From: Rhodococcus opacus B4
GTDB lineage: Bacteria; Actinomycetota; Actinomycetes; Mycobacteriales; Mycobacteriaceae
NCBI RefSeq assembly: GCF_000010805.1
Contig: NC_012522.1
Span: forward strand, 4,526,001-4,590,000
Reading direction: 5' to 3'
Length of the DNA: 64,000 bases
Shown here: in pieces, positions 1 through 10,691 of the stretch
Position numbering within the stretch: position 1 is the first letter of the stretch
Layout: every line of letters starts with the position of its first letter
Notes under the pieces: generated by a model
What the model was told of the DNA's origin: nothing
The model's input: the letters and a program-made list of their open reading frames with translations, nothing else
The model's database searches: none
Program-made: the position numbers and the translations under genes

Positions 1-1
1 T

Positions 2-136
2 GTCACCGTGCTCTTCGCGGAACTGCCCCGCGCCAATCGCGACACGGTGCTCCGCACGGATCCGGGCCGCGAGTTCGACAGCAAGGGCCGGTTTTATCCC
101 ACCGTCGACGACGCCGTAGGCGCTGTGCGCCCGTGA
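2..136 (+). CDS. C-terminal end of a SulP-type anion transporter (partial)
   Basis: The frame is open from the window edge and ends in TGA at 134-136, giving 44 residues. The stretch containing VLFAELP, then a charged segment, then FYPTVDDAV near the end resembles the last part of the STAS domain that closes SulP-family sulfate/anion permeases. This is a family-level guess from a short tail; the membrane part lies outside the window. The stop codon is inside the palindrome at 130-175, which also separates this gene from the convergent sulfatase. Confidence 0.5.
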   Translation, partial: VTVLFAELPRANRDTVLRTDPGREFDSKGRFYPTVDDAVGAVRP

Positions 137-175
137 GTGGTTGACGAGTCCCTGCACTCGTCAACCACTCACGGG
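130..175. repeat. GTGAGT palindrome E1 (subtype B)
   Basis: A perfect 20-bp stem (130-149 with 156-175) with a six-base loop CCCTGC. The core arm is GTGAGTGGTTGACGAGT. It lies between two convergent genes and could end transcription from both sides, although no T-tract follows. The upstream gene's TGA is in the left arm. The core matches that of the element at 41288-41327, while six other elements in the window share the outer ends. Confidence 0.85.
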
Positions 176-187
176 TGGCGGAGCCGC

Positions 188-2539
188 CTACTGGTGGCGC
201 AAGGCCGCGGCGAGCGCGTCCTCGGGGTCGATCAGGTGGTTGTGGTCGTCGTCGCCCAGTTCGATGTCGGCCCAGTCGATCGTGCCGGTGAACCGTCCGC
301 GGGCGGTCTTGTAACCCTCGAACACCGGCATGCCGGTGTCGACCCCGACGTCGAGCCCTTCGTCGAACGAGAAGTACAGCGGGTGGGTCCGTTCGACATG
401 ATCCTTGCCCGCCTCGTCGCCGTCGATGTACAGGGTGGCGTCGCCGCCCTTGCCGATGCCGCCGCCGTCGTAGGCGAACTCGACGCGCACCTGGTGCTCG
501 CCCGGGGACAGCGTGGTCGACGACGTGACGGTGGTACGCCGGAGGCCGCAGTAGTTGTAGTGGTACGCCAGCTTGCCACCGACGGTGAGCAATCCCCATC
601 CGCCGGTGCGACCTCCCTGGACGACGATCGCCCCCTCGGCCCCCGAATCCGGGACCTGGATCTGCGCCGTCACCGAGTAGCTGCGGTTCTTGATGTTGAT
701 CGCGACGTTCTCCCCGAGCCTGGTCATGCCGGGGAAGAGCCGGAGCTTGTCGCCCCGGACGAGAGTCGGACGCCCGGCGATCACGGGATTCATGCGTTCG
801 GCGGCGCGGTCGTCGAGCGGGAGGACGTTGTGCCGCACAGCCTCGATCAGGAAGAGCTGCTGCAACTCGGCCAGCTTCTCGGGATTGTCGGCCGCGATGT
901 CGTGGGCCTGCGTCCAGTCCGTGGTGGTGTCGTACAACTCCCACACGTCCAGTGAGAAGTCGGGGGCCTGGGCGACCACGTCCCAGGGAGTGCGGTGCTT
1001 GGTGACGGCGGTCCAGCCGTCGTGGTAGACGCCACGATTGCCCATCAGCTCGAAATACTGCGTGCGGTGCCGCTCGTCGGCGTTCTCGTCGTCGAACGTG
1101 TACGCGAACGACGTACCGTGCATCGGCACCTGGGTGACCCCGTTGACGGTGTGCGGCTGCGCAAGTCCCGCCAGTTCGAGAATGGTCGGGGCGACATCGA
1201 TGACGTGATGCCACTGGTGCCGGATCTCGCCTCGGGCCTCGATTCCGCCGGGCCAGTGCATGATCGTGCCGTTGCGGGTGCCCCCGTAGTGCGAGGCGAC
1301 CTGCTTCGTCCACTGATACGGCGTGCACATGGCGTGCGCCCAGCCGACGGCGTAGTGGTTGTAGGCCTCGGGGCCGCCGATCTTGTCGAGGTGCTCGTTC
1401 CAGAACTCGACGGTCTCGTATTCGCCGCCACCGTTGGACGCGGTGGTGATCATGTACGTGCCCTCGAGGCCGCCTTCCGCGGAGGCGCCGTTGTCGCCGA
1501 TGATGTAGAGGATCAGCGTGTTGTCCAGTTCGCCGATCTCCTCGACGGCGTCGACGACGCGCCCGACGTGGAAGTCCGCGTACTCCAGGAAGGCCGCGTA
1601 CACCTCCATCTGGTGCCGGAGAATCGGTTTCCGCTCCTCCGGGATGTCGTCCCACGCCATGATGCCGTCGGGGCGTGCGGTGAGATCGGAGTCGGGTCCG
1701 ATGACGCCGAGTTGCAGTTGCTTCCGGAACGTTTCGTCGCGGACGGCGTCCCAGCCCCGGTCGAACTTGCCCTGGTACTTGGCGATCCATTCCTTCGGCA
1801 CGTGGTGCGGGGTGTGCGTGGCACCCGGCGCGAAGTAGGTGAAGAACGGCTTGTCGGGGGTCAGCGCCTTCTGCTGCTTGATGTAGTCGATGGCCTTGTC
1901 GGCCAAGTCGGGCATGAGGTGGTAGTCGGGGTTGTCGGGCGGGAGGACGGTGGTCACCCCGTCGACGAGCGCAGGCTGCCACTGGTTGGTCTCGCCGCCG
2001 ATGAATCCGTAGAAGCGTTCGAACCCGCTGAACGCCGGCCAGTGGTCGAATGGTCCCGTCGGCCCCGACTCCCACACCGGGACCTCGTGGCATTTCCCGA
2101 ACTGTGCTGTGTTGTAACCACTCTGGCGGAGAATCTCGGCCAGCGGTGTGCACGAGTTCGGCCGCGTCGACCGGTATCCGGGGGCCGGCGTGGCGGTCTC
2201 GGTGATGTGCCCCATCCCGACCGCGTGATGGTTCCGGCCGGTCAGCATCGCCGCCCGGGTCGGCGAGCACAGCGAGGTGGTGTGGAAGCGGGTGTATTTC
2301 AGTCCGCCGCCCGCGAGTCGTTCGGCGGTGGGGGTGTTCACGGGACCGCCGAAGGCGCTCGAGGCCCCGAACCCGACGTCGTCGAGAAGGATCAGCAGCA
2401 CGTTCGGGGCACCGGCCGGGGGACGTTTCGCGGTGATCGCCGGGAGTTTCTCGGTGGCGTGTCTGGCGTCGAAGTAGATCGGCCCCTGGTACTGCTGATC
2501 GGGGACGGGGAGGATCGACCCGGGAAGCTCCTCAGGCAT
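188..2539 (-). CDS. Arylsulfatase, type I (formylglycine-dependent)
   Basis: This 783-residue protein hydrolyses sulfate esters. The signature CSPTRAAMLTG is present, with the cysteine (about residue 91) that is converted to formylglycine, and the DD pair at 53-54 in LILLDDVGFG is a metal ligand. GDNGA lies further on. The C-terminal third, rich in beta strands, is typical of the large bacterial sulfatases. I chose ATG at 2539 because GAAAGGA sits seven bases upstream; a TTG at 2563 would extend it by eight residues and place this Shine-Dalgarno inside the gene. No signal peptide is visible, so it is probably cytoplasmic. The maturation enzyme FGE is encoded at 10692-11630. Substrate unknown. 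Confidence 0.93.
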   Translation of the reverse strand: MPEELPGSILPVPDQQYQGPIYFDARHATEKLPAITAKRPPAGAPNVLLILLDDVGFGASSAFGGPVNTPTAERLAGGGLKYTRFHTTSLCSPTRAAMLTGRNHHAVGMGHITETATPAPGYRSTRPNSCTPLAEILRQSGYNTAQFGKCHEVPVWESGPTGPFDHWPAFSGFERFYGFIGGETNQWQPALVDGVTTVLPPDNPDYHLMPDLADKAIDYIKQQKALTPDKPFFTYFAPGATHTPHHVPKEWIAKYQGKFDRGWDAVRDETFRKQLQLGVIGPDSDLTARPDGIMAWDDIPEERKPILRHQMEVYAAFLEYADFHVGRVVDAVEEIGELDNTLILYIIGDNGASAEGGLEGTYMITTASNGGGEYETVEFWNEHLDKIGGPEAYNHYAVGWAHAMCTPYQWTKQVASHYGGTRNGTIMHWPGGIEARGEIRHQWHHVIDVAPTILELAGLAQPHTVNGVTQVPMHGTSFAYTFDDENADERHRTQYFELMGNRGVYHDGWTAVTKHRTPWDVVAQAPDFSLDVWELYDTTTDWTQAHDIAADNPEKLAELQQLFLIEAVRHNVLPLDDRAAERMNPVIAGRPTLVRGDKLRLFPGMTRLGENVAINIKNRSYSVTAQIQVPDSGAEGAIVVQGGRTGGWGLLTVGGKLAYHYNYCGLRRTTVTSSTTLSPGEHQVRVEFAYDGGGIGKGGDATLYIDGDEAGKDHVERTHPLYFSFDEGLDVGVDTGMPVFEGYKTARGRFTGTIDWADIELGDDDHNHLIDPEDALAAALRHQ

Positions 2540-2632
2540 GTCGTACGTCCTTTCGCTGGACAAAACAGTCCCCGCTGACGCTAGGACGGTGAGAAGAATT
2601 TCGGCTCACACGCTTCGGGTGAAGCCCCGGCC

Positions 2633-2661
2633 GGTCTCGGCGTGGTCGCATGGACCGAGAC
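2633..2661. promoter_or_regulatory. Inverted repeat in the divergent sulfatase/DUF1254 intergenic region
   Basis: GGTCTCGG (2633-2640) is repeated inverted as CCGAGACC (2654-2661). It ends about 19 bases before the GTG start of the DUF1254 gene. It could be an operator or an mRNA hairpin. No clear promoter hexamers were recognised nearby. Confidence 0.3.
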
Positions 2662-2680
2662 CGCGGGACAGGAGAGAGTC

Positions 2681-4018
2681 GTGGGCATACAACTGCAGGA
2701 ACTCGCCGCCAAGGCGTGGGTGTACGGTTTTCCGCTGGTCTTCGACCTCGACCAGGTGAACCGCTTCGTGGCGGAGGGGATGGGGAGCCTGGAGGCTGCA
2801 CCGTTCAACTGTTTCAGTCACGCCCGTTCCCTGGCCGGGCCGCGCGACACCTTCGTCTCGGTCAACAACGACACGATCTATTCGATCGCCCAGATCGACC
2901 TCGGTCACGGACCGCAGTTGCTGAGTGTGCCCGACGCCGAGGGGGCGTACTACGTCCTGCAATTCGTCGACGCATGGACCGACAATTTCGCGTATGTCGG
3001 CAAACGCGCGACGGGAACGGCCGCCGGTCGTTTTCTGCTGACCGGCCCGGGGTGGTCCGGTGAGGTCCCCGACGGGGCGACGCAGATCGCATTCCCGACC
3101 GCGGTCGGCACCATCGTCGGCCGTTGGGCGTGCGACGGCGAGGACGACCTGGAACGGGTGAAAGGCTTGCAATCGGCTCTGACGCTGGAGCCTTTCGGCG
3201 ACCAGGAACCGGCGGAGGGGCTGCCTGTACCCGACCCGAACGTCCCCGAGGAGCTGCGGTTCTGGGAGAAGCTGCGGGTGTACTCGCAGGCGTACCCGCC
3301 CGCCGCGCAGGACCTCGTCGCGCAACAGGCGTTCGCCCCACTGGGATTGCTCGAGACGGGGCCGTCACCGTACCTCGAGGCGCCGCCGGACCTTGCGTCC
3401 GTGCTCACGGCCGGGGCCGAGTCGGGGCGTCAATCGCTCACCGCCGCACTGAAATCGGGTGCCGGCGCCGCTGTCGTCAACGGCTGGCAGCTGATGTACC
3501 ATGCCTTCGACTACAACGACGACTTCTTCGAGGTCGGCACCGTGAACTCACCCGAGTGGCGGATCGACGACCGTTCGAAGGCGCTGGGCCTGCGGGCCGC
3601 CGCCGCGATGGCGGGGCTGTGGGGGAACCACGGCTACGAGGCGGCGTACGCGCCGATCTACCACGACAGCGACGGCAACGAACTCTCCGGCGAACACACC
3701 TATACCCTCACGTTCGCGCCGACCCCGCCGGTGGACGCGTTCTGGTCGATCACCATGTACGACCTCCCCGAGTTCTTCCTCGCCGGCAATCCCCTCGATC
3801 GCTACTCGATCGGTGACCGCACCCCGGGACTGGTGTTCGACGGCGACGGTTCCCTGACCATCACGCTCGGCGCCACCGCCCCGGCCGATCCGGTCGCGCG
3901 CGCCAACTGGCTGCCGACGCCGCAAGCCGGATTCCGGCCGATGCTCCGGATGTACAGCCCGAAACCGGAGGTGTTCGACGGGACGTTCGCGCTACCGCCG
4001 ATCGTCAAGGTCGGCTGA
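2681..4018 (+). CDS. DUF1254/DUF1214 domain protein
   Basis: A 445-residue protein with the N-terminal DUF1254 pattern (VYGFPLV, then VSVNNDTIYS and AYYVLQFVDAW) and the C-terminal DUF1214 pattern (FWSITMYD, RYSIGDRTPGL, NWLPTP, FRPMLRMYSP). Members are widespread in actinobacteria and proteobacteria; their activity is not established. GTG at 2681 is preceded by GGAGAG; an in-frame GTG at 2642 would add 13 residues. No secretion signal is seen. It is divergent from the sulfatase and might share its regulation. Confidence 0.85.
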   Translation: MGIQLQELAAKAWVYGFPLVFDLDQVNRFVAEGMGSLEAAPFNCFSHARSLAGPRDTFVSVNNDTIYSIAQIDLGHGPQLLSVPDAEGAYYVLQFVDAWTDNFAYVGKRATGTAAGRFLLTGPGWSGEVPDGATQIAFPTAVGTIVGRWACDGEDDLERVKGLQSALTLEPFGDQEPAEGLPVPDPNVPEELRFWEKLRVYSQAYPPAAQDLVAQQAFAPLGLLETGPSPYLEAPPDLASVLTAGAESGRQSLTAALKSGAGAAVVNGWQLMYHAFDYNDDFFEVGTVNSPEWRIDDRSKALGLRAAAAMAGLWGNHGYEAAYAPIYHDSDGNELSGEHTYTLTFAPTPPVDAFWSITMYDLPEFFLAGNPLDRYSIGDRTPGLVFDGDGSLTITLGATAPADPVARANWLPTPQAGFRPMLRMYSPKPEVFDGTFALPPIVKVG

Positions 4019-4068
4019 CCGGGGTGAACCGATGGGCGATCTGATCTGACTTCTCGTCCCGGAGATGA

Positions 4069-4389
4069 TCGGACTGGGTCGGGTTGATCGCCGGTGTGCT
4101 GTTCCTCGTCGTGTCCTTGATCATGCTTACGAGGAAACCGGCACCGGCGGGTGTGATGCCGAAACGGCTGACGACACCCGAGACAGCTACACCGCGGATC
4201 GCGTTCGCGGCAGCGTTGGCCCCCGGCGTGATCAATCCCAGCATCTTCATCGTGCTGTCCGGGATGGCCATAATCTCGAGCTCGAACGACCACGCCTGGG
4301 TGGCGCGGCACAACCGGGCGCTCGGGGTCGCGGTGTTCTTCGGTTTCGGCACACTCTTCGCGCTACGGGGACTGCTCGCGCTCGTGTGA
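4069..4389 (+). pseudogene. Remnant of a GAP-family (Sap/LysE-like) membrane protein
   Basis: The frame opens after TGA at 4066-4068 and reads DWVGLIAGVLFLVVSLIML, then a polar stretch, then FAAALAPGVINPS, then WVARHNRALG and a final hydrophobic segment. These blocks line up in order with the intact GAP-family protein at 9092-9757 (SWVKVVLGVLLLVLAG, FALAAINPKN, WLQANNAAVM), but the first two helices and about 60 residues between the NP block and the last helix are missing. No good start or Shine-Dalgarno is present; TTG at 4084 is the only candidate. I read it as a decayed gene, but a short expressed membrane protein is possible. Confidence 0.5.
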
Positions 4390-4428
4390 ATCAGCGGTAG
4401 TGTTCGGGCCGATTCGAGGGGGGATCGG

Positions 4429-5400
4429 GTGAAGAAGGTAGCCGCGGCGCTGCTGTGCGCCGTCATCACGTCCGGGTGTGCGCACAGCGTGTCTGGGACC
4501 GCGGGTGCGTCCCCGCTGCAGGAACTGAGTCCGGAGCAGCAACGGCACGTCCACGTCGAGGCCGCGCTGCGCGCCGCCGATCCGTGCGGCCTGCTCGACG
4601 AGTCGGTGGTGCGCGCCGCCGGGACGGTTCAGCAGTACGGGTCGGCCGTCCAGTTGCCGGTGTGCTCGGCGCTGGTGGCCCGGCCCGACGGCGCCACCAC
4701 CTACGTGGAGCTGTCCGTGCTGCCGTCGCTGCTGTCCGACACGGCGCTGACCGGGCCCGAGACGGTCGACGGGGTGACCGTCTACCGCGGCCCGGGTGCC
4801 GACCTCGCCCGCGGGACGTGCGAACGCGTCTTCCGGCTGAACCTCGGAACACTCCAGGACCACGTGGACCCGCGACTCGCGACCGTTCGCGCCGGAACCG
4901 TCGCCGGCGAGGACGCCTGCCCGCTGGCCGACGCGGTGCTGAACTCCGCGATCGACAGCATGCGGTCGGGACTGCCCGCCCGCGACGCCGCGGCCTCGAC
5001 TCAGGTGGCGATCGCGCTCCACGACCCGTGCGAAGTCCTCGACGTACTGGGGACCACCGCCGGCGGACGCGTCGTCGACCCGCAGTCGCCGCCCACCCCG
5101 TTCGACTGCGTCCTGTTTCCGAACCCGAGCCGGGTGCCGGGGAGTGAGGTGACCGTGTCGTTCACGATGTCGCCCGTCAAGGAAAACAGACCACCCGTTC
5201 CCGCCGAGCCGGAGACGGTCGGCGACCGATGCCGGTGGACGAGCCCGATGGGCGAACCGATCGACATCACACGGCCTCGGGCGGGCGTCGACGAGTTCAC
5301 CCGCAGGCTCGGTCACGCGGGCGCAGTCGTCACTGTTCACGGCCCGAACTGCGCCGCAGTGGCGAGGGTCGCGGACGCCGCGAACACGGCGTTCGGATAG
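4429..5400 (+). CDS. Secreted lipoprotein, DUF3558-like
   Basis: A 323-residue protein beginning with a lipoprotein signal peptide (KKVAAALLCAVITSGC; lipid-modified Cys17). The mature part contains paired cysteines in two similar halves, each starting with DPC (ADPCGLLDE and HDPCEVLDV). This two-block layout resembles the DUF3558 lipoproteins of Mycobacteriales. The function is unknown. Translation starts at GTG 4429 behind a GGGGGGA-type ribosome site. It stands alone, with about 95 bases before lysC. Confidence 0.75.
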   Translation: MKKVAAALLCAVITSGCAHSVSGTAGASPLQELSPEQQRHVHVEAALRAADPCGLLDESVVRAAGTVQQYGSAVQLPVCSALVARPDGATTYVELSVLPSLLSDTALTGPETVDGVTVYRGPGADLARGTCERVFRLNLGTLQDHVDPRLATVRAGTVAGEDACPLADAVLNSAIDSMRSGLPARDAAASTQVAIALHDPCEVLDVLGTTAGGRVVDPQSPPTPFDCVLFPNPSRVPGSEVTVSFTMSPVKENRPPVPAEPETVGDRCRWTSPMGEPIDITRPRAGVDEFTRRLGHAGAVVTVHGPNCAAVARVADAANTAFG

Positions 5401-5495
5401 GCCGCCGAACGGACTCACCCGGGATCAGATTGGACTCCGCCGGTAAGCTCGACAGCTGGACCAGTACAGATTCATCGACCTGGAGGTAGAAACGC

Positions 5496-7795
<2,300 letters not shown>

Positions 7796-7804
7796 CCTCC
7801 TCCC

Positions 7805-7850
7805 CACGTGAGTGGCAAAGTGTGCTCGCGCACGCTTTGCCACTCACGTG
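7805..7850. repeat. GTGAGT palindrome E2 (subtype A)
   Basis: Twenty-base arms (7805-7824 and 7831-7850) differ at one position, a G-U pair in RNA. The loop is CTCGCG and the core is GTGAGTGGCAAAG. It follows asd and precedes the lipase gene in the same direction. The core closely matches those at 8994-9033 and 23716-23763. A terminator role is likely from position, but there is no T-tract. Confidence 0.85.
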
Positions 7851-7875
7851 TCGGTTGCGGGTGGATACTGGGCCG

Positions 7876-8997
7876 ATGAGAGTGGTCGGGGTCGCGGTGA
7901 CGGCGGTCCTGCTGCTGCTCGCGGGCGCGAGCGAAGTCTCCGCGCAGCCGCCCGGAATCCTGCTGTCGCAGGACGATCTGCCCGTCGCCACGGTTCCCGC
8001 CCAGGCGGGCGACAGCGTCCGGGTGCGGTACTCCACCCTGCGCACCGCGACCGCGACCGGTGAGTCCACGGGATCGATCTTCCTTCCCCGCGGCGACCCG
8101 CCCGCCGGCGGCTGGCCGGTGGTGTCCTACGCCCACGGCACGGTCGGGGTCGCCGACCAGTGCGCACCGTCCGTCGCCGGGTTCAACTACGTCGAACTGC
8201 CCGCGATCGAGCAGTGGCTTGCGGCCGGGTATGCCGTCGCCGCAACGGATTACGCGGGCATCGGCACAGCTGGCGTCAACGCGTACCTGGACGGTCCCGC
8301 GGCCGCCGCGAACGCCGTCGACGTCGTCCTGGCCGCGCACGAGGTGTACGGCGACGTGCTCGCCGACCGGTGGATCGTCGCCGGACTGTCGCAGGGCGGG
8401 CAGGCGACCTACTTCGCCGCCCGCGAGGCCACCGCGCGGGCACCCGCGCTCGACTTTCGCGGCGCCGTGGCCGTGGCCGCGCCGACGCACCTCGAGCGGC
8501 TCTTCCCGGCCGCGGGTCCGGCCATACCGGCTCTGCCGACCAGCGGAATCGTGAACTATGCGTTGCTGACTCTCGCCGGTATCGACGACCAGCGTCCCGA
8601 GGTCGGCATTCGGCGGTACCTGTCGCCGAAGGGGATCGAATTGATGGAACTGGCGAAGGTGACGTGCAGCCGGGAAATCGGCCGGTACCTGCTCGCCCAT
8701 CCCACTTCGGTCGGGGACCTGTTCGTCGCGCCTCTGTGGAACGACCAGTTCCGGGAGCTGTTCCGGGAGATGCAGCAGGTGCCCGTCGACGGATTCGACC
8801 GTCCCCTGCGGGTGGTGCACAGTCTGTCCGACGCGTCGGTGCCGATTCCGCTGACGTGGGCCCAGCTCGCCGAGATGCGGCAGCACGGGGTGAACGTCGA
8901 ATTCCAGCAACTCGTCGGCGAGGACCATCGCGGGTCGCTGATGGCCTCGATGCCGGAGTCCCTCGCCTTCGCGGCGCGCGTGCTGTCCCCCAGGTGA
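7876..8997 (+). CDS. Secreted lipase/esterase, LIP family
   Basis: A 373-residue alpha/beta hydrolase. Residues 1-23 form a Sec signal peptide (MRVVG, a hydrophobic run, ending VSA-Q). The nucleophile is Ser172 in GLSQGG; SYAHGT near residue 86 resembles the oxyanion-hole region; SDASVP and EDHRG probably carry the acid and histidine. The pattern fits the secretory lipase (LIP) family of actinobacteria and fungi. ATG at 7876 was chosen because it begins the signal peptide; an upstream ATG at 7822 lies inside palindrome E2. The final TGA is within palindrome E3. Confidence 0.87.
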   Translation: MRVVGVAVTAVLLLLAGASEVSAQPPGILLSQDDLPVATVPAQAGDSVRVRYSTLRTATATGESTGSIFLPRGDPPAGGWPVVSYAHGTVGVADQCAPSVAGFNYVELPAIEQWLAAGYAVAATDYAGIGTAGVNAYLDGPAAAANAVDVVLAAHEVYGDVLADRWIVAGLSQGGQATYFAAREATARAPALDFRGAVAVAAPTHLERLFPAAGPAIPALPTSGIVNYALLTLAGIDDQRPEVGIRRYLSPKGIELMELAKVTCSREIGRYLLAHPTSVGDLFVAPLWNDQFRELFREMQQVPVDGFDRPLRVVHSLSDASVPIPLTWAQLAEMRQHGVNVEFQQLVGEDHRGSLMASMPESLAFAARVLSPR

Positions 8998-9033
8998 GCG
9001 GCAAAGCGTCCCCGGGCACGCTTTGCCGCTCAC
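8994..9033. repeat. GTGAGT palindrome E3 (subtype A)
   Basis: A perfect 16-bp stem (8994-9009 with 9018-9033), arm GTGAGCGGCAAAGCGT, with an eight-base loop. The lipase stop TGA (8995-8997) is in the left arm. It is closely related to E2 and E6 in the GGCAAAGCG part of the core. Confidence 0.85.
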
Positions 9034-9091
9034 GTGCGGTTCACCCGGCACGTGCGAGGCGGACACGGGCACCCGACCCTACGGTTCGAAC

Positions 9092-9757
9092 ATGGGCTCA
9101 GTCATCGGAGAACTGTTACCGCTCGCCGTGGGTGTCGCGATCTCGCCGATACCGATCATCGCCGTCATCCTGATGTTGCTGTCGAAGCGTGCGGGCGGGG
9201 CGAGCGCGGGCTTCGGTGTCGGCTGGATCCTGGGCATCGTCGTCGCGACCGGCATCTTCGTGCTCCTCGCCGGCAGCGTCGACACCTCCGGCTCCGACGG
9301 TCCGTCCGCGACGGTCTCGTGGGTGAAAGTCGTTCTCGGTGTGCTGCTGCTCGTGCTTGCGGGGCGGCAGTGGCGCAGCCGCAATGCCGACGCGGAACCC
9401 CCGAAGTGGATGCAGGCGATCGACGACCTCAACTTCGTGAAGTCCACGGGACTCGGATTCGCGCTGGCGGCGATCAACCCCAAGAACCTGCTGCTCTGCG
9501 TGTCCGCGGGCGTCGGGATCGGCACCGCCGGGGTGAGCGCCGGCGAGCAGGTGGTGGCCCTGGTCGTGTATGTCGTGCTGGCCGGATCGACCGTCCTCGT
9601 TCCGGTGGTCGCGTACGCCGTCGCCGCCGACAGAATGCGCGGGACCCTCGACAGCCTCAAGGTCTGGCTGCAGGCCAACAACGCCGCGGTGATGAGCGTG
9701 CTGCTACTCGTGATGGGCGCCGTCGTTCTCGGGAAGGGTTTCGGCGGCGTTTTCTGA
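9092..9757 (+). CDS. GAP-family membrane protein (Sap/LysE-like)
   Basis: A 221-residue protein with six predicted membrane segments. The N-terminal LLPLAVGVAISPIPIIAVI, central FALAAINPKNLLL and C-terminal WLQANNAAVMSVLLLVMG blocks are characteristic of the actinobacterial GAP family, related to the sulfolipid-addressing protein Sap of mycobacteria and distantly to LysE exporters. The cargo is unknown. ATG at 9092 starts at the first helix. Its last 54 bases overlap the end of the convergent gene at 9704-10630. A decayed relative lies at 4069-4389. Confidence 0.8.
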   Translation: MGSVIGELLPLAVGVAISPIPIIAVILMLLSKRAGGASAGFGVGWILGIVVATGIFVLLAGSVDTSGSDGPSATVSWVKVVLGVLLLVLAGRQWRSRNADAEPPKWMQAIDDLNFVKSTGLGFALAAINPKNLLLCVSAGVGIGTAGVSAGEQVVALVVYVVLAGSTVLVPVVAYAVAADRMRGTLDSLKVWLQANNAAVMSVLLLVMGAVVLGKGFGGVF

Positions 9758-10630
9758 CGCGACCGCGTCCGGTCCGCGGAGGTAGCGTCCGACATAGCCT
9801 TCGTCGAGCGCGACGGCCTTGACGATCACCGCGGATCCCACGATCACGACGGACAGGACGAACAGCCAGCTGATCGCGGTGAACACCAGGCCGAGCGACC
9901 CGAACTGGTGTTGTGCGGCAGCGGTGATCCGGGGCAGAACGAGCCGTCCACCGGTGTGCAGGATGGTCAGGGCGGCGGCGGTCAGCGCCCCGGTAGCCCA
10001 GAGCACGCGGCCCCTGAGGGTGCCCATCGTCAACAGGTACGGGCTGAGTGTCCACACGGCCATCCACACCGCGAACTCCCCTGCGAGTGCGAGGGGCGGT
10101 CCGATGAACCGGACGTTCGTGAGCTCGCCGGTCAAGCCGATCGCGGTGCCGGACATCGCAACGGCGAACAGGACCACCAGCCACCGCCAGGCGTCCCGGA
10201 TGTTGATCGACGGGATGTTCCAGATCTTTCCGTAGATGCGGGCGAGGGCCCGGGCGAACGACGTGCCGCTGATCGCGATCATCAGCAGACCCACCACACC
10301 GAACGCCGCGAAGGAGGGGTCGGTGGTGTCGACGGTGCCGGACGTGGACGACAACTCCGTGGGGTCGAACCCGAACTGGGTCTTGATGGTGCTGGCGGTC
10401 ACGTTCCAACTGCTCAGCGTCGAGGCAGCGATCATGACGGGCAGGACGGACGTGAAGATCCTCGCGGCGAGCGTCATCGACCGGTCGACGAGCTCGATGT
10501 CGATCAGCCCGTCGATGACGCGCCGGACCGTGCGGCCGGGAGGTGTGCCCTGCAACCAGCCGTTGGCCGTTTCGGTCCGCGCGATCAGCGCTTCCCGGGC
10601 CAGCGCCACAGACAATTTGGTGGACCGCAC
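9704..10630 (-). CDS. YihY/BrkB-type integral membrane protein
   Basis: A 308-residue protein with about six membrane helices spread from residue 60 to 275 and a short acidic cytoplasmic tail. General architecture (long N-terminal amphipathic region, helices such as WRWLVVLFAVAMSG and LGLVFTAISWLFVLSVVIVG) resembles the YihY/virulence factor BrkB family, whose function is not established. Start is GTG at 10630. Its 3' end overlaps the convergent GAP-family gene by 54 bases, leaving no room for a terminator between them. The family call is moderate. Confidence 0.65.
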   Translation of the reverse strand: MRSTKLSVALAREALIARTETANGWLQGTPPGRTVRRVIDGLIDIELVDRSMTLAARIFTSVLPVMIAASTLSSWNVTASTIKTQFGFDPTELSSTSGTVDTTDPSFAAFGVVGLLMIAISGTSFARALARIYGKIWNIPSINIRDAWRWLVVLFAVAMSGTAIGLTGELTNVRFIGPPLALAGEFAVWMAVWTLSPYLLTMGTLRGRVLWATGALTAAALTILHTGGRLVLPRITAAAQHQFGSLGLVFTAISWLFVLSVVIVGSAVIVKAVALDEGYVGRYLRGPDAVASENAAETLPENDGAHHE

Positions 10631-10691
10631 ACCACCGACTCAACCCCAGCCGGCGCGGCGCGTCTTCATCCCCGTGAGGTGAGAAAGACCG

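Noticed and set aside
3-2270. A 755-codon open frame on the minus strand
   Set aside because: It is the alternate frame of the sulfatase gene, low in complexity (Arg, Ala, Gly, Pro rich), with no motifs. Such shadows are common at this G+C content.
5401-5495. Riboswitch upstream of lysC
   Set aside because: The 95-base leader shows no lysine riboswitch features, and these are not expected in actinobacteria.
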